Positions 23,902-34,567 are shown, counted from the first letter of the stretch. The stretch: 64,000 bases of DNA from Deminuibacter sp966424055 (GCA_966424055.1 CBJLMB010000004.1:124001-188000), one strand, 5' to 3'. The notes: generated by a model not told the origin, from the sequence alone. Made by a program: numbers and translations.

Positions 23902-24957
23902 ATGCAGAAGCCTCGCTTCATTAAAAAATTCATGACCTGCCTTATTGCAGGATGTGTGATCGGTGCAAACACATCGCGGATGAACATTACATTCTTAAGA
24001 AACTGGATACCTGTCAGGTTTATTGGCCTTATTTATTTCATTTGCTTGGCCATCGCTGTTGTATATGCTTTTATATGGCAGCACCGGAAAACAGACCATC
24101 CTGCCACAATTGCTTTCTGGCAGGGGCTTATCTGTTATGGGGTAGCATTCGACCTGGCAATGTTCGGGTGGGAAAAGATCTGTCATTTACAGCTGGTGGT
24201 GCCACTGAGCAAGCTCGATGTTCCCTACCGGAATTTTTCATCCTCCGAACTGTTCTGGAATTTTTTCAGTCATTCTTACCTGTTCGGGTGTATCATAGCA
24301 GGCATACAGATCACAGGAGCGGCACTGCTGCTTTTCAGCAGAACAAGGCTGGCAGGTGTATTTGTACTGCTACCTGTGCTGACTAATATTTTATTGATGG
24401 ATATTTTTTACCAGATCGGCGGAAGCGTGGTTGTACATGCTTCCATCATAATGGCTGGACTATTGTATTTCCTGTTCATAGAATTCAAACGGCTAAAAGT
24501 ATTTTTCTTCTCTGCAACAGCGCAGTTATCCACGCTTCGCCTTCCCGGATACATTAAAACAGGCATACGGCTTTCCATCATTTATATTCCGTTGTTATTG
24601 ATTGCCCTGCATGGCAAAGCCGATCAACACCCGCAGCTTACCGGTAAATACGAAGTAAAGCAACTGAGGGTAGCACAGCAGGTTCTTTCCCGGAACAGTT
24701 GCGCAGACAGTATACTTACCATGGTTTATTTTGATGTCAGGAACAGTTGTGTTTTTGAATTCAACTCATGGCAAAACAGGTGGAATGGCAGTTATACAAA
24801 ACAAAACGATCACCTGCAAATAAACTGGCGCACTCCCACAGGCAAGCCAGGTTTCAGCGGAACCATATCCGCGGCCAGCAGCCCGGGCGGGCTGCTGCTG
24901 GATGGCATGCTGGGAAAGTATCCGGTACACATCACACTGCAGCGCACAGGTAACTGA
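23902..24957 (+). CDS. DoxX-like integral membrane protein with a soluble C-terminal domain
   Basis: The 351-residue protein has about seven hydrophobic segments in the first 230 residues. WQGLICYGVAFDLAMFGWEK and SYLFGCIIAGIQITGAALLL resemble the DoxX-like family. A C-terminal domain of about 115 residues after the last segment, with beta character and no membrane helix, reads like a lipocalin-type or small-molecule-binding barrel (KYEVKQLRVAQQVL, WNGSYTKQNDHLQINW). The function is unknown. The gene is alone and converges with the permease gene. Confidence 0.6.
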   Translation: MQKPRFIKKFMTCLIAGCVIGANTSRMNITFLRNWIPVRFIGLIYFICLAIAVVYAFIWQHRKTDHPATIAFWQGLICYGVAFDLAMFGWEKICHLQLVVPLSKLDVPYRNFSSSELFWNFFSHSYLFGCIIAGIQITGAALLLFSRTRLAGVFVLLPVLTNILLMDIFYQIGGSVVVHASIIMAGLLYFLFIEFKRLKVFFFSATAQLSTLRLPGYIKTGIRLSIIYIPLLLIALHGKADQHPQLTGKYEVKQLRVAQQVLSRNSCADSILTMVYFDVRNSCVFEFNSWQNRWNGSYTKQNDHLQINWRTPTGKPGFSGTISAASSPGGLLLDGMLGKYPVHITLQRTGN

Positions 24958-25032
24958 GGGGCGGTATAAAGCAGGCAGCATGCCTTCAGCATTACACCGA
25001 TACTATTTATCTATTCAAAGCAGGAAGCCCCA

Positions 25033-27465
25033 TTATTCTGTTCGCAGACTTTTTACCGGGTTGGCTACCGCTGCTTTGATTGCCTGCGCGCTTACTGTTG
25101 CCAGCGCGATAAGCAATGCGGCAACACCAGACAGCACAAATATCCATGGCGATAACGATACCCTGTAATGATAGTTCTGCAGCCAGTTGTACATGCTATA
25201 ATAAGCTACCGGAACAGCGATCAGCAGGGAAGCCATTACCAGCAGCACAAATTCCACCGACAACAGGCCCCATACATGGAGCACGGAAGCACCCAGTATT
25301 TTGCGAATGCCCACCTCCTTTGTTCTTTGCTCAGCAGTAAATGAAGCAAGGCCAAATAACCCCAGGGCAGAAATAAAAATGGCCAGTGCGGCGAAGAATC
25401 CTGCCAGCCGGCTGATCCGTTGTTCAGCAGAGAATTTCATTGCATAGTCTTCATCAACAAACTTATAATCAAAAGGCGCAGTAGGAATTAATTTCTTCAT
25501 CACCGCAGCTATTTGCGGTAAAGCCCTGCTCATACCAATATCGGGTTTAACTTTTATGATCATCCAGCTCAGTCCGCCGTTATGTCCTTTCTGATAAAAC
25601 ACAACCGGTTTTGCATCTTCATATGGCGATTCCATGATCATATCTTTTACCACCCCGATAATTTTATAGTGCAGTACTTTCGTTCTGTCCATCCACCAGG
25701 TCCAGGTAATATCAGTACCAACAGGCTCTTTTAATCCCATTTCCCGCATAGCTGATTCATTAATAACCATACCCATTGAATCGCTGGCAGCTGAACGCGA
25801 AAAATCCCTGCCTTCTATAAACTGCCATCCCACGGCTTTCCCATACTCAGCAGACACGGCCAGTGTACCAAATTGCGGGTCTTTACTCTCATCTTTTCCC
25901 TGCCAGTCAAATCCCCCGTTACCTGAAGCAATTTCCGTTACTTTCCCCATTGATTCTGCAAACTCTGCCACTACGCCGGTATTCATTAATTCTTGCCTGA
26001 TAAGATCATACTTTCCCTGGAAATCGTCAGATTTCATCTTCATCATCAATAGCCCTTCCCTGGTATATCCCACCGGCCGGTCTTTAGCATGCTGTACCTG
26101 TTGCAGGATGATGATGGTACAGTTGATCAGCGCAATAGAAATAGTGAACTGGAATACCACCAGGCCTTTACGCAGCAATACAGCTCCCCTGCCGGCACTT
26201 AGGCCGCCTTTGAGTGCTTTTATAGGCCTGAAAGACGAAAGGAAAAGAGCGGGATAGCTCCCCGATATAATGCCTGTAATAAAGATAAATGCGATACATG
26301 CCATCCAGCAAAAAGGATCGCTCCAGGGCATTTTCATCTGCTTATCAGCCAGCTGGTTAAACCAACCGAGGGATGCAGTTGCCAGTAAAAGGGCGATCAT
26401 GAATGCAATGGCAACCATGGCAAGTGATTCACAGAAGAACTGCAAAACCAGTTGTATCCTTAATGAGCCAATGACTTTGCGTATACCCACTTCATGCGCC
26501 CGCTTCTCAAATCGTGCTGTGCTCAGGTTCATGAAATTGATACAAGCCAGCAGCAGCACAAAAGTCCCGATCAATGCCACCAGCCAGACCATTCTCTTTA
26601 CAGAGGCATCCGGGTTACCTCTGCGGTCTGAACCCTGCAGGTGCCAGCCGGCCATCGGCAGCAGTACCGCCTGTGGGTGCTCCTTCAGTTGCTGCTGGTG
26701 CTTCAGGTCCTTGATCTGTTTGATATGTTCAATCTCAATATTCTCTATTTGCCTGTCAATAGCTTCGAAATTTGTCCCGGGTTTTATTGCTGCAAAAAGT
26801 TTAAGAAAATGATTGGTCCAGTCATTCTCTGCGCGTCCTATCCAGTCTATCTGACCTATCCATAGCACAAACGGGGCAATGAAGCTGACCTGGTGCAGGT
26901 CTGTATTCATCGGGAGATCTTCATATACACCTGCAACTTTTACATGGGTTTTGTTATTGATAGAAATAATTTTCCCCATCGGATCTGCATTCCCGAACAA
27001 TGATCTTGCCAGAGATGCAGCAAGCATAATGGAATGGATATCGCGCAGACCATCCCGGCTTCCCCTGATCATTTTCAAAGTAAACAGATCCGGCGCCTCT
27101 TCATCCATATATTGCCCGGTGCCGGATATATTTTGGTCGCCGGAAGACAGTATGCATTCCTGTACCCAGGAAGCCCTGACAAGGTACTTGAAGCGATCGC
27201 TGTATTTTGTTTTCAACTCATTAACCAGAGGGTACGACAAAGTGGAACTAACATACCTGCCTTTCTCTTCCGTTCCTTTTATCGCCACTTTGGCGATATG
27301 TTCATAATTCCCGTGGTATTTATTGAAAGACAATTCATCTTTAAGCCATAGCCCGGTAAGTATGGCTACCGCCAGCCCAACGGCCAGACCACAAATATTA
27401 ATAAAAGAAGAAACCCTGTTCTTCTGTACTATTCTCCATGCAATGCTGAAATAATTCTTAAGCAT
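25033..27465 (-). CDS. MacB/FtsX-type ABC transporter permease
   Basis: The 810-residue protein has the duplicated architecture common in Bacteroidota: a membrane helix at about 20-40, a MacB-like periplasmic domain at about 45-280, an FtsX block of three to four helices at about 285-450 (ERFEKRAHEVGIRKVIGSLR), a second periplasmic domain at about 455-680, and a second FtsX block (EQRTKEVGIRKILGASVLHV onward). Such permeases export lipoproteins or antimicrobial peptides, or relay signals, and need a separate ATPase. None is adjacent, so the partner is elsewhere. Confidence 0.93.
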   Translation of the reverse strand: MLKNYFSIAWRIVQKNRVSSFINICGLAVGLAVAILTGLWLKDELSFNKYHGNYEHIAKVAIKGTEEKGRYVSSTLSYPLVNELKTKYSDRFKYLVRASWVQECILSSGDQNISGTGQYMDEEAPDLFTLKMIRGSRDGLRDIHSIMLAASLARSLFGNADPMGKIISINNKTHVKVAGVYEDLPMNTDLHQVSFIAPFVLWIGQIDWIGRAENDWTNHFLKLFAAIKPGTNFEAIDRQIENIEIEHIKQIKDLKHQQQLKEHPQAVLLPMAGWHLQGSDRRGNPDASVKRMVWLVALIGTFVLLLACINFMNLSTARFEKRAHEVGIRKVIGSLRIQLVLQFFCESLAMVAIAFMIALLLATASLGWFNQLADKQMKMPWSDPFCWMACIAFIFITGIISGSYPALFLSSFRPIKALKGGLSAGRGAVLLRKGLVVFQFTISIALINCTIIILQQVQHAKDRPVGYTREGLLMMKMKSDDFQGKYDLIRQELMNTGVVAEFAESMGKVTEIASGNGGFDWQGKDESKDPQFGTLAVSAEYGKAVGWQFIEGRDFSRSAASDSMGMVINESAMREMGLKEPVGTDITWTWWMDRTKVLHYKIIGVVKDMIMESPYEDAKPVVFYQKGHNGGLSWMIIKVKPDIGMSRALPQIAAVMKKLIPTAPFDYKFVDEDYAMKFSAEQRISRLAGFFAALAIFISALGLFGLASFTAEQRTKEVGIRKILGASVLHVWGLLSVEFVLLVMASLLIAVPVAYYSMYNWLQNYHYRVSLSPWIFVLSGVAALLIALATVSAQAIKAAVANPVKSLRTE

Positions 27466-27795
27466 GCGACGCAGTTTTGGTGAGGTGTTGGTTTTATCCA
27501 GCTAATTGCTTGCCAGGAACAACAGTCTGTATTTCACAAGGATAAACCTTTATAATTAATGTCTATGTTCGGTTTTGATACAGGAACGTTCATTTTTAGA
27601 ACAAAGGGTTTTAATAAATCCAGTTTTTTTCATCCTGAAACCACAAAGTATATTCCCTCCCAACAAGATCATCAGCATTTCAAAAACGGCCCTACCGCTT
27701 GAGGGATACATGATGAACCGGTAAAAACAAAGCCGCTCCAACCCTGCGGGTATAGAACGGCTTTAAGGTTTATATGAAGAAATAAATACAACCAT
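27466..27795. other. Intergenic region with one terminator
   Basis: The region lies upstream of the permease gene and downstream of the giant lyase gene. It has the hairpin at 27729-27764 and an AT-rich part near the permease start that probably holds its promoter. No protein-like frame is present. Confidence 0.6.
27729..27764 (-). terminator. Rho-independent terminator of the giant lyase gene
   Basis: AAAGCCG (27729-27735) pairs with CGGCTTT (27758-27764). On the minus strand it is followed by GTTTTTAC. It lies 32 bp beyond the stop at 27796. Confidence 0.8.
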
Positions 27796-30700
27796 CTATT
27801 GTTGTACTACCAGCAGTTTCACAGCGGGCTGGTTATTCAGCTGCACCAGGTACACACCGGCAGCAGGTCGTTGCGGCAGCCGCATTTCGATACTGCCGCC
27901 CCGGTATTGTTTTACCTGCTTAACAGCTATTTTATTGCTGCCGGCATTGTATACATTAATGAGCAGGTCTTTGCCCTGCCATTGCAAACCCGGTTTGATA
28001 TAAAATATTGTTCCGCTTAGCGGGTTGGGATAAACAAAGGTTGCGGCGGCAGTTTCTGCTTGTTTACCTGCAGACTGAACTACCAGTGCTGTATGGCTGT
28101 TGGCTGCCGGCATACGGTATGCCCCAGTGCGTGCTGTTATGCCTGCAACGGGCGGCTCTGTACCGTATACCAGCTGTCCCTGGTAATACAATGTAATATG
28201 TGGATTAGATGCCCAGGCACCTGCAGGCAGGTAAGCATAATCGTTGGTTTCATCAAAATTGCTCCAGTCGGTTTTACTAATGCGGTATTGGATAGTACCA
28301 GTGTTACTGCCCGGATAAAGATTGCCTGCTGCAGAATCGATGCGCAGCTCAAAATAAGTATCCGCACTGTCCTGCGCAGGACTAAGTGCTGTAAAACGGC
28401 TGGTGAGCAATGCTGTGCCTGTTGCGGCATAATCGATCCAACTGTTAAGATCTGCATTACCATCTTTCGTGAACCAGTAACGTGCAACGAGACCGCTATA
28501 GCTGAGCGGGATATTGCCTTCGTTGTGAAGGTTGAGATAAGTGCGGATGGTATTGGTGTACGGGTTGCTGTTCCGGTTCTGGTAATAGGCTTTTACACTG
28601 AGCACAGCGGGTACCGCTACAGGCTCTGTTCCCCATACCAGTACACCGTTGCGGTACAGGGTGATACAGGTACTGGTATCATAGGTGGCATTGCTGCGGT
28701 AAGAATAATCATCTGTTTCATCCAGCAATGCCCAGTTGGTATTGGCCAGGCGTGATTGTATGTCGCCGGAATTAGTGGACGGTGTCAACTTTCCACAAGT
28801 ACTGTCGAAACGGTATTCAATATACCCCCAGGCGCCATGGCAGGGCGCAGGTAGTTGTACATACTGTGCATGTATATTGTTGTTGCCGATGGCTGCATAA
28901 TCGATCCAGGTTTGGATACCTGCATAATTTTCGGCAGTGAGCCAGTAACGCAGCCTGAGTTCATGGTAAGCAACGGCGACAGAATCATTGTTCTGCAGGC
29001 GTATAAAAGGTTGAATGGTGTTATTGGCGGGCTGATTACCACCGCCATCGCGGTATTGCACAGCCAGTAGCAGCCGGTTAACAAGGAGTGGTTGTGCAAC
29101 CGGTCTGGCTGCTGCATACACACTATCACCCGGTTGCGTGGCAGTGATGATGCACTGGCCTTCTTTTTTCAGGTGGATGATACCCTGGTTGATGCTGGCC
29201 ACTGAAGTATCGGAACTGGTATAATTTATCTGCCTGCCAGAACTGCTGCTGGCGCCTGCGGCAAAATCAGGATCCCCTATTATTTTAGCAGGAAAAGCAT
29301 TCAGTGTAATTGCCTGGCTACGCCGGATAATAAGCCAGAGCGTATCAGTGGCTGTGCCCCATTGGTTGGATACAGTAAGCACTACAGGAAAATTACCCGT
29401 TGCAGTGGGCACACCTGTGATGCTGCCGCTGCAGGCGGTCCATTGTAAACCTGCAGGCAGTGCCGATGCGGTAAACTGTGTAGGGCCTTGTGTTGCGGTG
29501 ATGGTATAATGAAAAGCCGAATCGGCTGCGGCATATATTGTATCGGCGTTGGTAATAACGGGTGCAAGGGCCAGCTGGCCCCAGAACTCTATTTCGGCCA
29601 CGTTGCCATTGCTGTTATTGGGAGCGAGATAGCGGAAATAGCGAAAGGGAACGGAATCGGTAACAGCCTGCGCGGTAAGTACAGTGCTTGCCGGTGCAGC
29701 AGGAATGGTGTAGAGGGTAACAGCATCGCTGAAATCGGCGCTGGCAGCAGCCTGGAATACACCACCGGTCATGCGTGATTCATATCCCGCACGGGGTGCA
29801 TAGCGTACCCTGCTGAGGATAGCGCTGTTGCCGGCGCCGAGGTCGTAACCCACCCAGGCACCGTTGCTCTGTGCAGCATCGAAATACGTATTCAGGTTGC
29901 CATCAACCGCGGCGCTTTTGGTAGTGGAAGCATTGTTATTCCATGAGCCGTTTGTGCCCAGTAAAGTACCGCTGAGTTTTGTGCCCCAGCGCGCCCACTG
30001 CGGTGCGGAAACCGGCCCTTCGCCCAGCGCATTTACTGCAGACACCTGGTAATAATAACTAAATGAGGGGGCGATGGTATCGATGTACTGTGTATTGCCG
30101 GTACTGGCAATAATGACAAAAGGGCCACAGCTTGCTGTTGCCCTTCTGATCACATATGTTGTTGCACTTAGGCTGCTGCTCCAGGTTAAGCTGGCCTGGC
30201 TGTTACTGACGAGCTCTACGTTCAGCGCCGCGGGTGCAACGGGCAACTGCAGTACAGGCGTGACGCTTGTTTCGGGAGAAGCAGCTCCTTCGCCTTTCAG
30301 ATTAGCGGCTGTAACCTCGTAGTAATACGGCGTTCCGTTTACCAGGCCCGTATCGGTATAGCTGGTGGCTATGAGGTTGGCAGCCACGGCTGTATAAGGG
30401 CCGCCGCTGGTAGCAGCCCGTTTCAGGGCATAAGCAGATGCCCCGCTTACCGTGCTCCAGCTAAGCTGTGCATTTGTATTGCCAGCAGTACCGGTAATAC
30501 TGGCCGGGGCAGCGGGCAGGCCGCCACCTGAAGAGATAATGCTAACATGGTCGAAAGTGGTTGTACTGAGCGCAGCAGTATTGCCTGAACAGTTGGCCAG
30601 CCCAATATAACAGGTATCAGAGACTGTTGCCGTGCTGCTGCCTACAGTAAACCAGGTGATGCCATCGGAAGATTCATAAGCAGTAAAAGTACTGCCGGTA

Positions 30701-32610
30701 CGCTGCAGCCTGAACCAGGCAGGTTGCCAGGTATAATCGTTACCACCTATCCAGCTCATCGATCCGCCGGTAGTGGTGCGGCTGCCGAAGCCAGCCTGGC
30801 GCCAGCCTGCATCGCCCAGCTTCATGACAAAGGTTTTGGCATTAGGGTTCAACGTTTCGCGGATCATGATGCCTGTTTTACCCAGGGTGCCGCCGATGCT
30901 TAGCAGGCGTGCAGTAATGGTAAAATCGCCGCTGATGCTGCCATAGGTAAAACCGAACGCATCGGCTGTACCGCCAATACCACTGCCAGCGCCGGTGGTT
31001 ACAAAAGTGCTGTCACCTGCCGGCGCAAAAGCTGCGCTGCCGGCCCGGCCGGTAGTACCTATATCCTGCCGGGCCCAGCCCAGTGGCAGTGCACTTGCAG
31101 CAACCGGTGTGGCATTTACTGCTGCCGTATTGCTGCTGTTGCCCGACTGGTTACCGGCAGCAATGACATAATAATAGGTAGTGCCGTTGGTAACAGACAA
31201 ATCAGTGTATTGAGGGGATGTATTATCTGCCCAGGAAGTCAGCACGGTATAAGGGCCGCCGCTGCTGGTGGCCCGCATAATGGTATAGCCCTGCGTGGTA
31301 CTGCCTGCCGCAGCCTGCCATTGCAGGGTTACGCGCCCCACTCCTGCTGTGGCCGTAAGTCCTGTAGGAACAGGCGGTGCCGGTGAAGGCGGATAAGGCG
31401 ATGCCGCCGCATTCAGTGTAAACGTTAAGGTGCCATAACCGAAATGATCGGCACTGCCGTGCTCGGGCCGCATCAGCTGTGCCATGGCCTGCACATTCGG
31501 TGCGCTGAGGCCTTTGCGTACCACGTAGTGGTTGTAGAGTATTTCATACACCGGCCGGTCGTCCAGTCGGCCCATACCATTGATCGATACCCAACGCTGG
31601 TTGGCATTTTTGCAATTGTTGTATGCTTCATAGGGAACGGGTAGCGAAAGATTGGTTCTGGCTACATATTCCGCACCGGCCAGCAGGCGGTTGTTGTCGT
31701 AACCGAACAGGTCAACACCCTGGTTCCAGGCCACCTGGCAGATCGCTGCCGTCATACCCACGGCCAGCTGCGCATGTTCCTGGTCACGCCCGCTTTCCTG
31801 CCATTGCCCCATTCCATTGGGATGGATATAATACACCGAGTTGATGATACTACCCATACCAGGCCCTGTTTTGAAATAACTGATGGCTTCATTGAACTTG
31901 GTACTATCATCGCAAAGCACTCCCATGGTAAGGATGGCGCCGATATTACAGATATCCCAGTTAGACCAGTAATTGCTGATGCAGCTGCCATTGTGGTTGG
32001 TGAGAAAATTATGGCATACAGGATAAAAATATGTCAGCATCATGCTCTTAAAGCGGTTAAAGCTGGCGGTATCCCATCCGGGATAAATACGCAGCAGCTC
32101 TGCAGCCATGGCAAAATCAAAAATGGGGATGCCGCTTAAGCCGGGTATATCTGTGCCTGCGGGCACCTGGTTCACTTTAGCCGACCAGGCATTGCAGATA
32201 CGAACGGCGCAGGCGGCATAACTGGTATCGCCCGAAATATACCAGCGGATGGTGTTGAGGTAAGCGGCATGTGCATCGGCATCGGCACGCTGCCGGCTTA
32301 CGCCCATATTGGCCTGCGGTGCTGCATTGTAAGTGTTCTGCGCCTGCGGATCGGTGATCAGTTTGTTCCATCCGTCAATCCAGGGATGAGCACCTGCAGC
32401 CACTTGTGTTTTCATGCGGTCAAGATCAACTTGTGTATGCAGCCCGCCGGGATGCACAAATACCTGCGCAGTTATGGTTTGCAGCGGCAATAGTGCGGCA
32501 AGCAGCAGGCAACAGTATAGGTAGCAGGCTGATCTTTGCAGGAAAAAAGCAGCGGCTCTACCGCTGCGGATAAATGGGAACAGTTGGTAAAAGGTAGAAT
32601 TGGCATGCAT
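27796..32610 (-). CDS. Giant secreted alginate-lyase-like protein with two CBM3 modules and T9SS signal
   Basis: The 1604-residue extracellular polysaccharidase has these parts in order. A signal peptide ends near residue 49 (TITAQ). An alginate-lyase-type (alpha/alpha) domain lies at about 50-400 (NYWSNWDICNIGAILTMGVL, NGMGQWQESGRDQEHAQLAV). Fibronectin III domains lie at about 420-505, 700-785 and 790-880. A concanavalin-like DUF1349-type domain lies at 510-695, a discoidin-like (F5/8 type C) domain at 885-1020, and two Ig-like domains up to about 1190. Two CBM3 modules at about 1195-1345 and 1350-1500 each end in VWGTEP or VYGTEP. A type IX secretion sorting domain is at 1525-1604 (FVYPNPLSGT...GVYLVQL). 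It follows SusD on the same strand. Confidence 0.88.
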   Translation of the reverse strand: MHANSTFYQLFPFIRSGRAAAFFLQRSACYLYCCLLLAALLPLQTITAQVFVHPGGLHTQVDLDRMKTQVAAGAHPWIDGWNKLITDPQAQNTYNAAPQANMGVSRQRADADAHAAYLNTIRWYISGDTSYAACAVRICNAWSAKVNQVPAGTDIPGLSGIPIFDFAMAAELLRIYPGWDTASFNRFKSMMLTYFYPVCHNFLTNHNGSCISNYWSNWDICNIGAILTMGVLCDDSTKFNEAISYFKTGPGMGSIINSVYYIHPNGMGQWQESGRDQEHAQLAVGMTAAICQVAWNQGVDLFGYDNNRLLAGAEYVARTNLSLPVPYEAYNNCKNANQRWVSINGMGRLDDRPVYEILYNHYVVRKGLSAPNVQAMAQLMRPEHGSADHFGYGTLTFTLNAAASPYPPSPAPPVPTGLTATAGVGRVTLQWQAAAGSTTQGYTIMRATSSGGPYTVLTSWADNTSPQYTDLSVTNGTTYYYVIAAGNQSGNSSNTAAVNATPVAASALPLGWARQDIGTTGRAGSAAFAPAGDSTFVTTGAGSGIGGTADAFGFTYGSISGDFTITARLLSIGGTLGKTGIMIRETLNPNAKTFVMKLGDAGWRQAGFGSRTTTGGSMSWIGGNDYTWQPAWFRLQRTGSTFTAYESSDGITWFTVGSSTATVSDTCYIGLANCSGNTAALSTTTFDHVSIISSGGGLPAAPASITGTAGNTNAQLSWSTVSGASAYALKRAATSGGPYTAVAANLIATSYTDTGLVNGTPYYYEVTAANLKGEGAASPETSVTPVLQLPVAPAALNVELVSNSQASLTWSSSLSATTYVIRRATASCGPFVIIASTGNTQYIDTIAPSFSYYYQVSAVNALGEGPVSAPQWARWGTKLSGTLLGTNGSWNNNASTTKSAAVDGNLNTYFDAAQSNGAWVGYDLGAGNSAILSRVRYAPRAGYESRMTGGVFQAAASADFSDAVTLYTIPAAPASTVLTAQAVTDSVPFRYFRYLAPNNSNGNVAEIEFWGQLALAPVITNADTIYAAADSAFHYTITATQGPTQFTASALPAGLQWTACSGSITGVPTATGNFPVVLTVSNQWGTATDTLWLIIRRSQAITLNAFPAKIIGDPDFAAGASSSSGRQINYTSSDTSVASINQGIIHLKKEGQCIITATQPGDSVYAAARPVAQPLLVNRLLLAVQYRDGGGNQPANNTIQPFIRLQNNDSVAVAYHELRLRYWLTAENYAGIQTWIDYAAIGNNNIHAQYVQLPAPCHGAWGYIEYRFDSTCGKLTPSTNSGDIQSRLANTNWALLDETDDYSYRSNATYDTSTCITLYRNGVLVWGTEPVAVPAVLSVKAYYQNRNSNPYTNTIRTYLNLHNEGNIPLSYSGLVARYWFTKDGNADLNSWIDYAATGTALLTSRFTALSPAQDSADTYFELRIDSAAGNLYPGSNTGTIQYRISKTDWSNFDETNDYAYLPAGAWASNPHITLYYQGQLVYGTEPPVAGITARTGAYRMPAANSHTALVVQSAGKQAETAAATFVYPNPLSGTIFYIKPGLQWQGKDLLINVYNAGSNKIAVKQVKQYRGGSIEMRLPQRPAAGVYLVQLNNQPAVKLLVVQQ

Positions 32611-32779
32611 AACGTTGTGTTTTTATTTTTAAAACCAAACAAAGGGATGATGCACACCGGTTGCGGTACTGCTTTTACAGACCGATCGCTTAACCGGTTG
32701 TTGTTGTCAGGGAGGGTACCGGAAAAAAGGCAGCAATTAGACAACTACCGCCTGGGATTGCTATAGGAAACGATCATGG

Positions 32780-34567
32780 CTACCAGCCAGGATTCTGCAC
32801 CAGGTTTTTGTTTAGCTGCAGTTCTGATGTAGGTAGCGGCATGAGGTAATTTTTTTCAGAAAAATGCCGCTGGCTTACAGGATCGGCTATTACATCACCA
32901 TTGCCATCGAGGGTGATATTGGGTTTCTTTTTCTGTCCTGCAGGCGGTGTACCATTGCCGCTGTAAGCATACACGGTTTCATATTCGGTACCGGTCCAGT
33001 GTACGCCCATCAGCGGTTTGTTTAATTCGCCCTGCGCAATGTACCAGCGCTTCAGGTCGTCGAACCGGAAGCCCTCGCCCTGCAGCTCCACGCTTCTTTC
33101 ACGGCGGATCTCTTCGCGCATATCCAGCCCGTTGGCGCCTGCCAGTGCATTGCTCAGTGGCGGCATGCTGTTGCTGGTGTTTACACGCAAACGTACCAGG
33201 TTGAGCGATTTGTTGAGGTCAGCATCGCCGATGCTCCCGTTGCGTTCATACACCGCTTCTGCATAGTTGAGGTATACTTCGGCAAGCCGTATCACGGGGT
33301 AATCATATCCTTCCTGGAAATTGGGCACCTGGCGTTCAGCACTCCACTGCTGGTTTTCATAACCGGTGATACCATTGGCCCAGGGATCCTGCGGCGGGCG
33401 TGCAATGGCCAGGTCGGCAGCACTCCAGTCCCAGTTGATGTGCCAGTTCACCGCGTTCTGCCAGTAGGGATAGCCCGGTATCATCATAAAATAACGCATG
33501 CGGTTATCCCTGTTGGCAAATTCTGATACCATTTTCGTGCGGCTGAAAGCTGTTTTGGTTTTGCTGATGGGCAGCCCGTCGCTGCAGAGATACATATCGG
33601 CCATTTTGCGGCTCATATCCGCACCCAGCGATTCAAAAGAGATCTGCCTGCCCACAGTGCGTAGCAGGTTGTTCGATTCGTATCGAACGGACAGTATGTA
33701 CTCGTTGTTAGCCGATTTGGTGATGTTGGCCGGGTTGGATTTCTGGTTTTCGAGAATGAACAGGTATTTCAGCGCCGAATCACCCAGGGCGGCGGGTTTG
33801 AACAGGGCGTACTGGCTGCCGCTGATCACCGCATTGCTGTTGCTGATGGATTTATCGAGCAGTGCATTGTAGCGTGTGGCATCGCCATTCCTGAATTTCT
33901 GCCAGGTGCCTTCATACAAACAAACCCTTCCGAGAAAGGCCTGTGCCGCCTGTTTGCTTACCCTGCCTTTATCGGCCGAAGCAATATCGCTTTCCATCGG
34001 CAGGTCGGGAATAGCGGCTTCCAGGTCCTGGATAATAAAGTCGACCGTTGCATCCCTGCTGCTCCGTGCTGCGTTGAGCTGCGCGGTAGAATCGGGTCCC
34101 AAAACGTTTTTGATGAGAATGACACCACCGTAAGAAGTAAGCAGTTTATCGAAATACACATAGGCACGGAAGAACTTGGCTTCTGCAACATATTGTTTCA
34201 GCTCTGCCGGTTTGCTGTATGTTGCTGCTTTGGCAAGCAGGTAATTAATGTTGCGTATCCAGTTGTAGGCATTGCTGTAATTGGCATCGGATGATACCAA
34301 TGTGTTGTTACCGCGGGCCACATCACTTCTGTCGGCCCCGAGATCGGTAACATTGCGCGAATCACTGGCCGAATTGGTTTGGGTAAAATTGCGCAGGTAG
34401 CCGTAAAAATTGTTGGCCGCCAGTTTAAAATCGCCGGCTTTGCGCCAATAGCTCGCATCAGACACCTGGTCTTGCGGCAGCAGGTCCAGTGCTTTTTTAC
34501 AACCAGGCAGCAACAGTATTGCCATAGTACAGGCGAGCGTGGTATATAGTAGGATTGTTTTTTTCAT
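32780..34567 (-). CDS. SusD/RagB-family outer-membrane lipoprotein
   Basis: This surface glycan-binding lipoprotein caps the SusC channel. From the ATG at 34567 it has 595 residues with a lipoprotein signal (LLLPGCKKALDLLPQD; Cys near residue 23). It has the helical SusD core (AEAKFFRAYVYFDKLLTSYG near 130-150) and the C-terminal PVIRLAEVYLNYAEAVYE, REEIRRERSVELQGEGFRFD, and PLPTSELQLNKNLVQNPGW. An upstream ATG at 34600 would add 11 residues before the signal and is less likely. It lies 39 bp after susC and 169 bp before the giant lyase. Confidence 0.96.
   Translation of the reverse strand: MKKTILLYTTLACTMAILLLPGCKKALDLLPQDQVSDASYWRKAGDFKLAANNFYGYLRNFTQTNSASDSRNVTDLGADRSDVARGNNTLVSSDANYSNAYNWIRNINYLLAKAATYSKPAELKQYVAEAKFFRAYVYFDKLLTSYGGVILIKNVLGPDSTAQLNAARSSRDATVDFIIQDLEAAIPDLPMESDIASADKGRVSKQAAQAFLGRVCLYEGTWQKFRNGDATRYNALLDKSISNSNAVISGSQYALFKPAALGDSALKYLFILENQKSNPANITKSANNEYILSVRYESNNLLRTVGRQISFESLGADMSRKMADMYLCSDGLPISKTKTAFSRTKMVSEFANRDNRMRYFMMIPGYPYWQNAVNWHINWDWSAADLAIARPPQDPWANGITGYENQQWSAERQVPNFQEGYDYPVIRLAEVYLNYAEAVYERNGSIGDADLNKSLNLVRLRVNTSNSMPPLSNALAGANGLDMREEIRRERSVELQGEGFRFDDLKRWYIAQGELNKPLMGVHWTGTEYETVYAYSGNGTPPAGQKKKPNITLDGNGDVIADPVSQRHFSEKNYLMPLPTSELQLNKNLVQNPGW

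Noticed and set aside
28060..28755. A 231-residue plus-strand frame opposite the CBM3 modules.
   Set aside because: It is a shadow frame of a repetitive, biased coding sequence, without a start region or family motif.
32689..32700. CTTAACCGGTTG upstream of the giant lyase as a further type 1 operator.
   Set aside because: Only about nine of fourteen positions match and the palindrome is broken; too weak to call.
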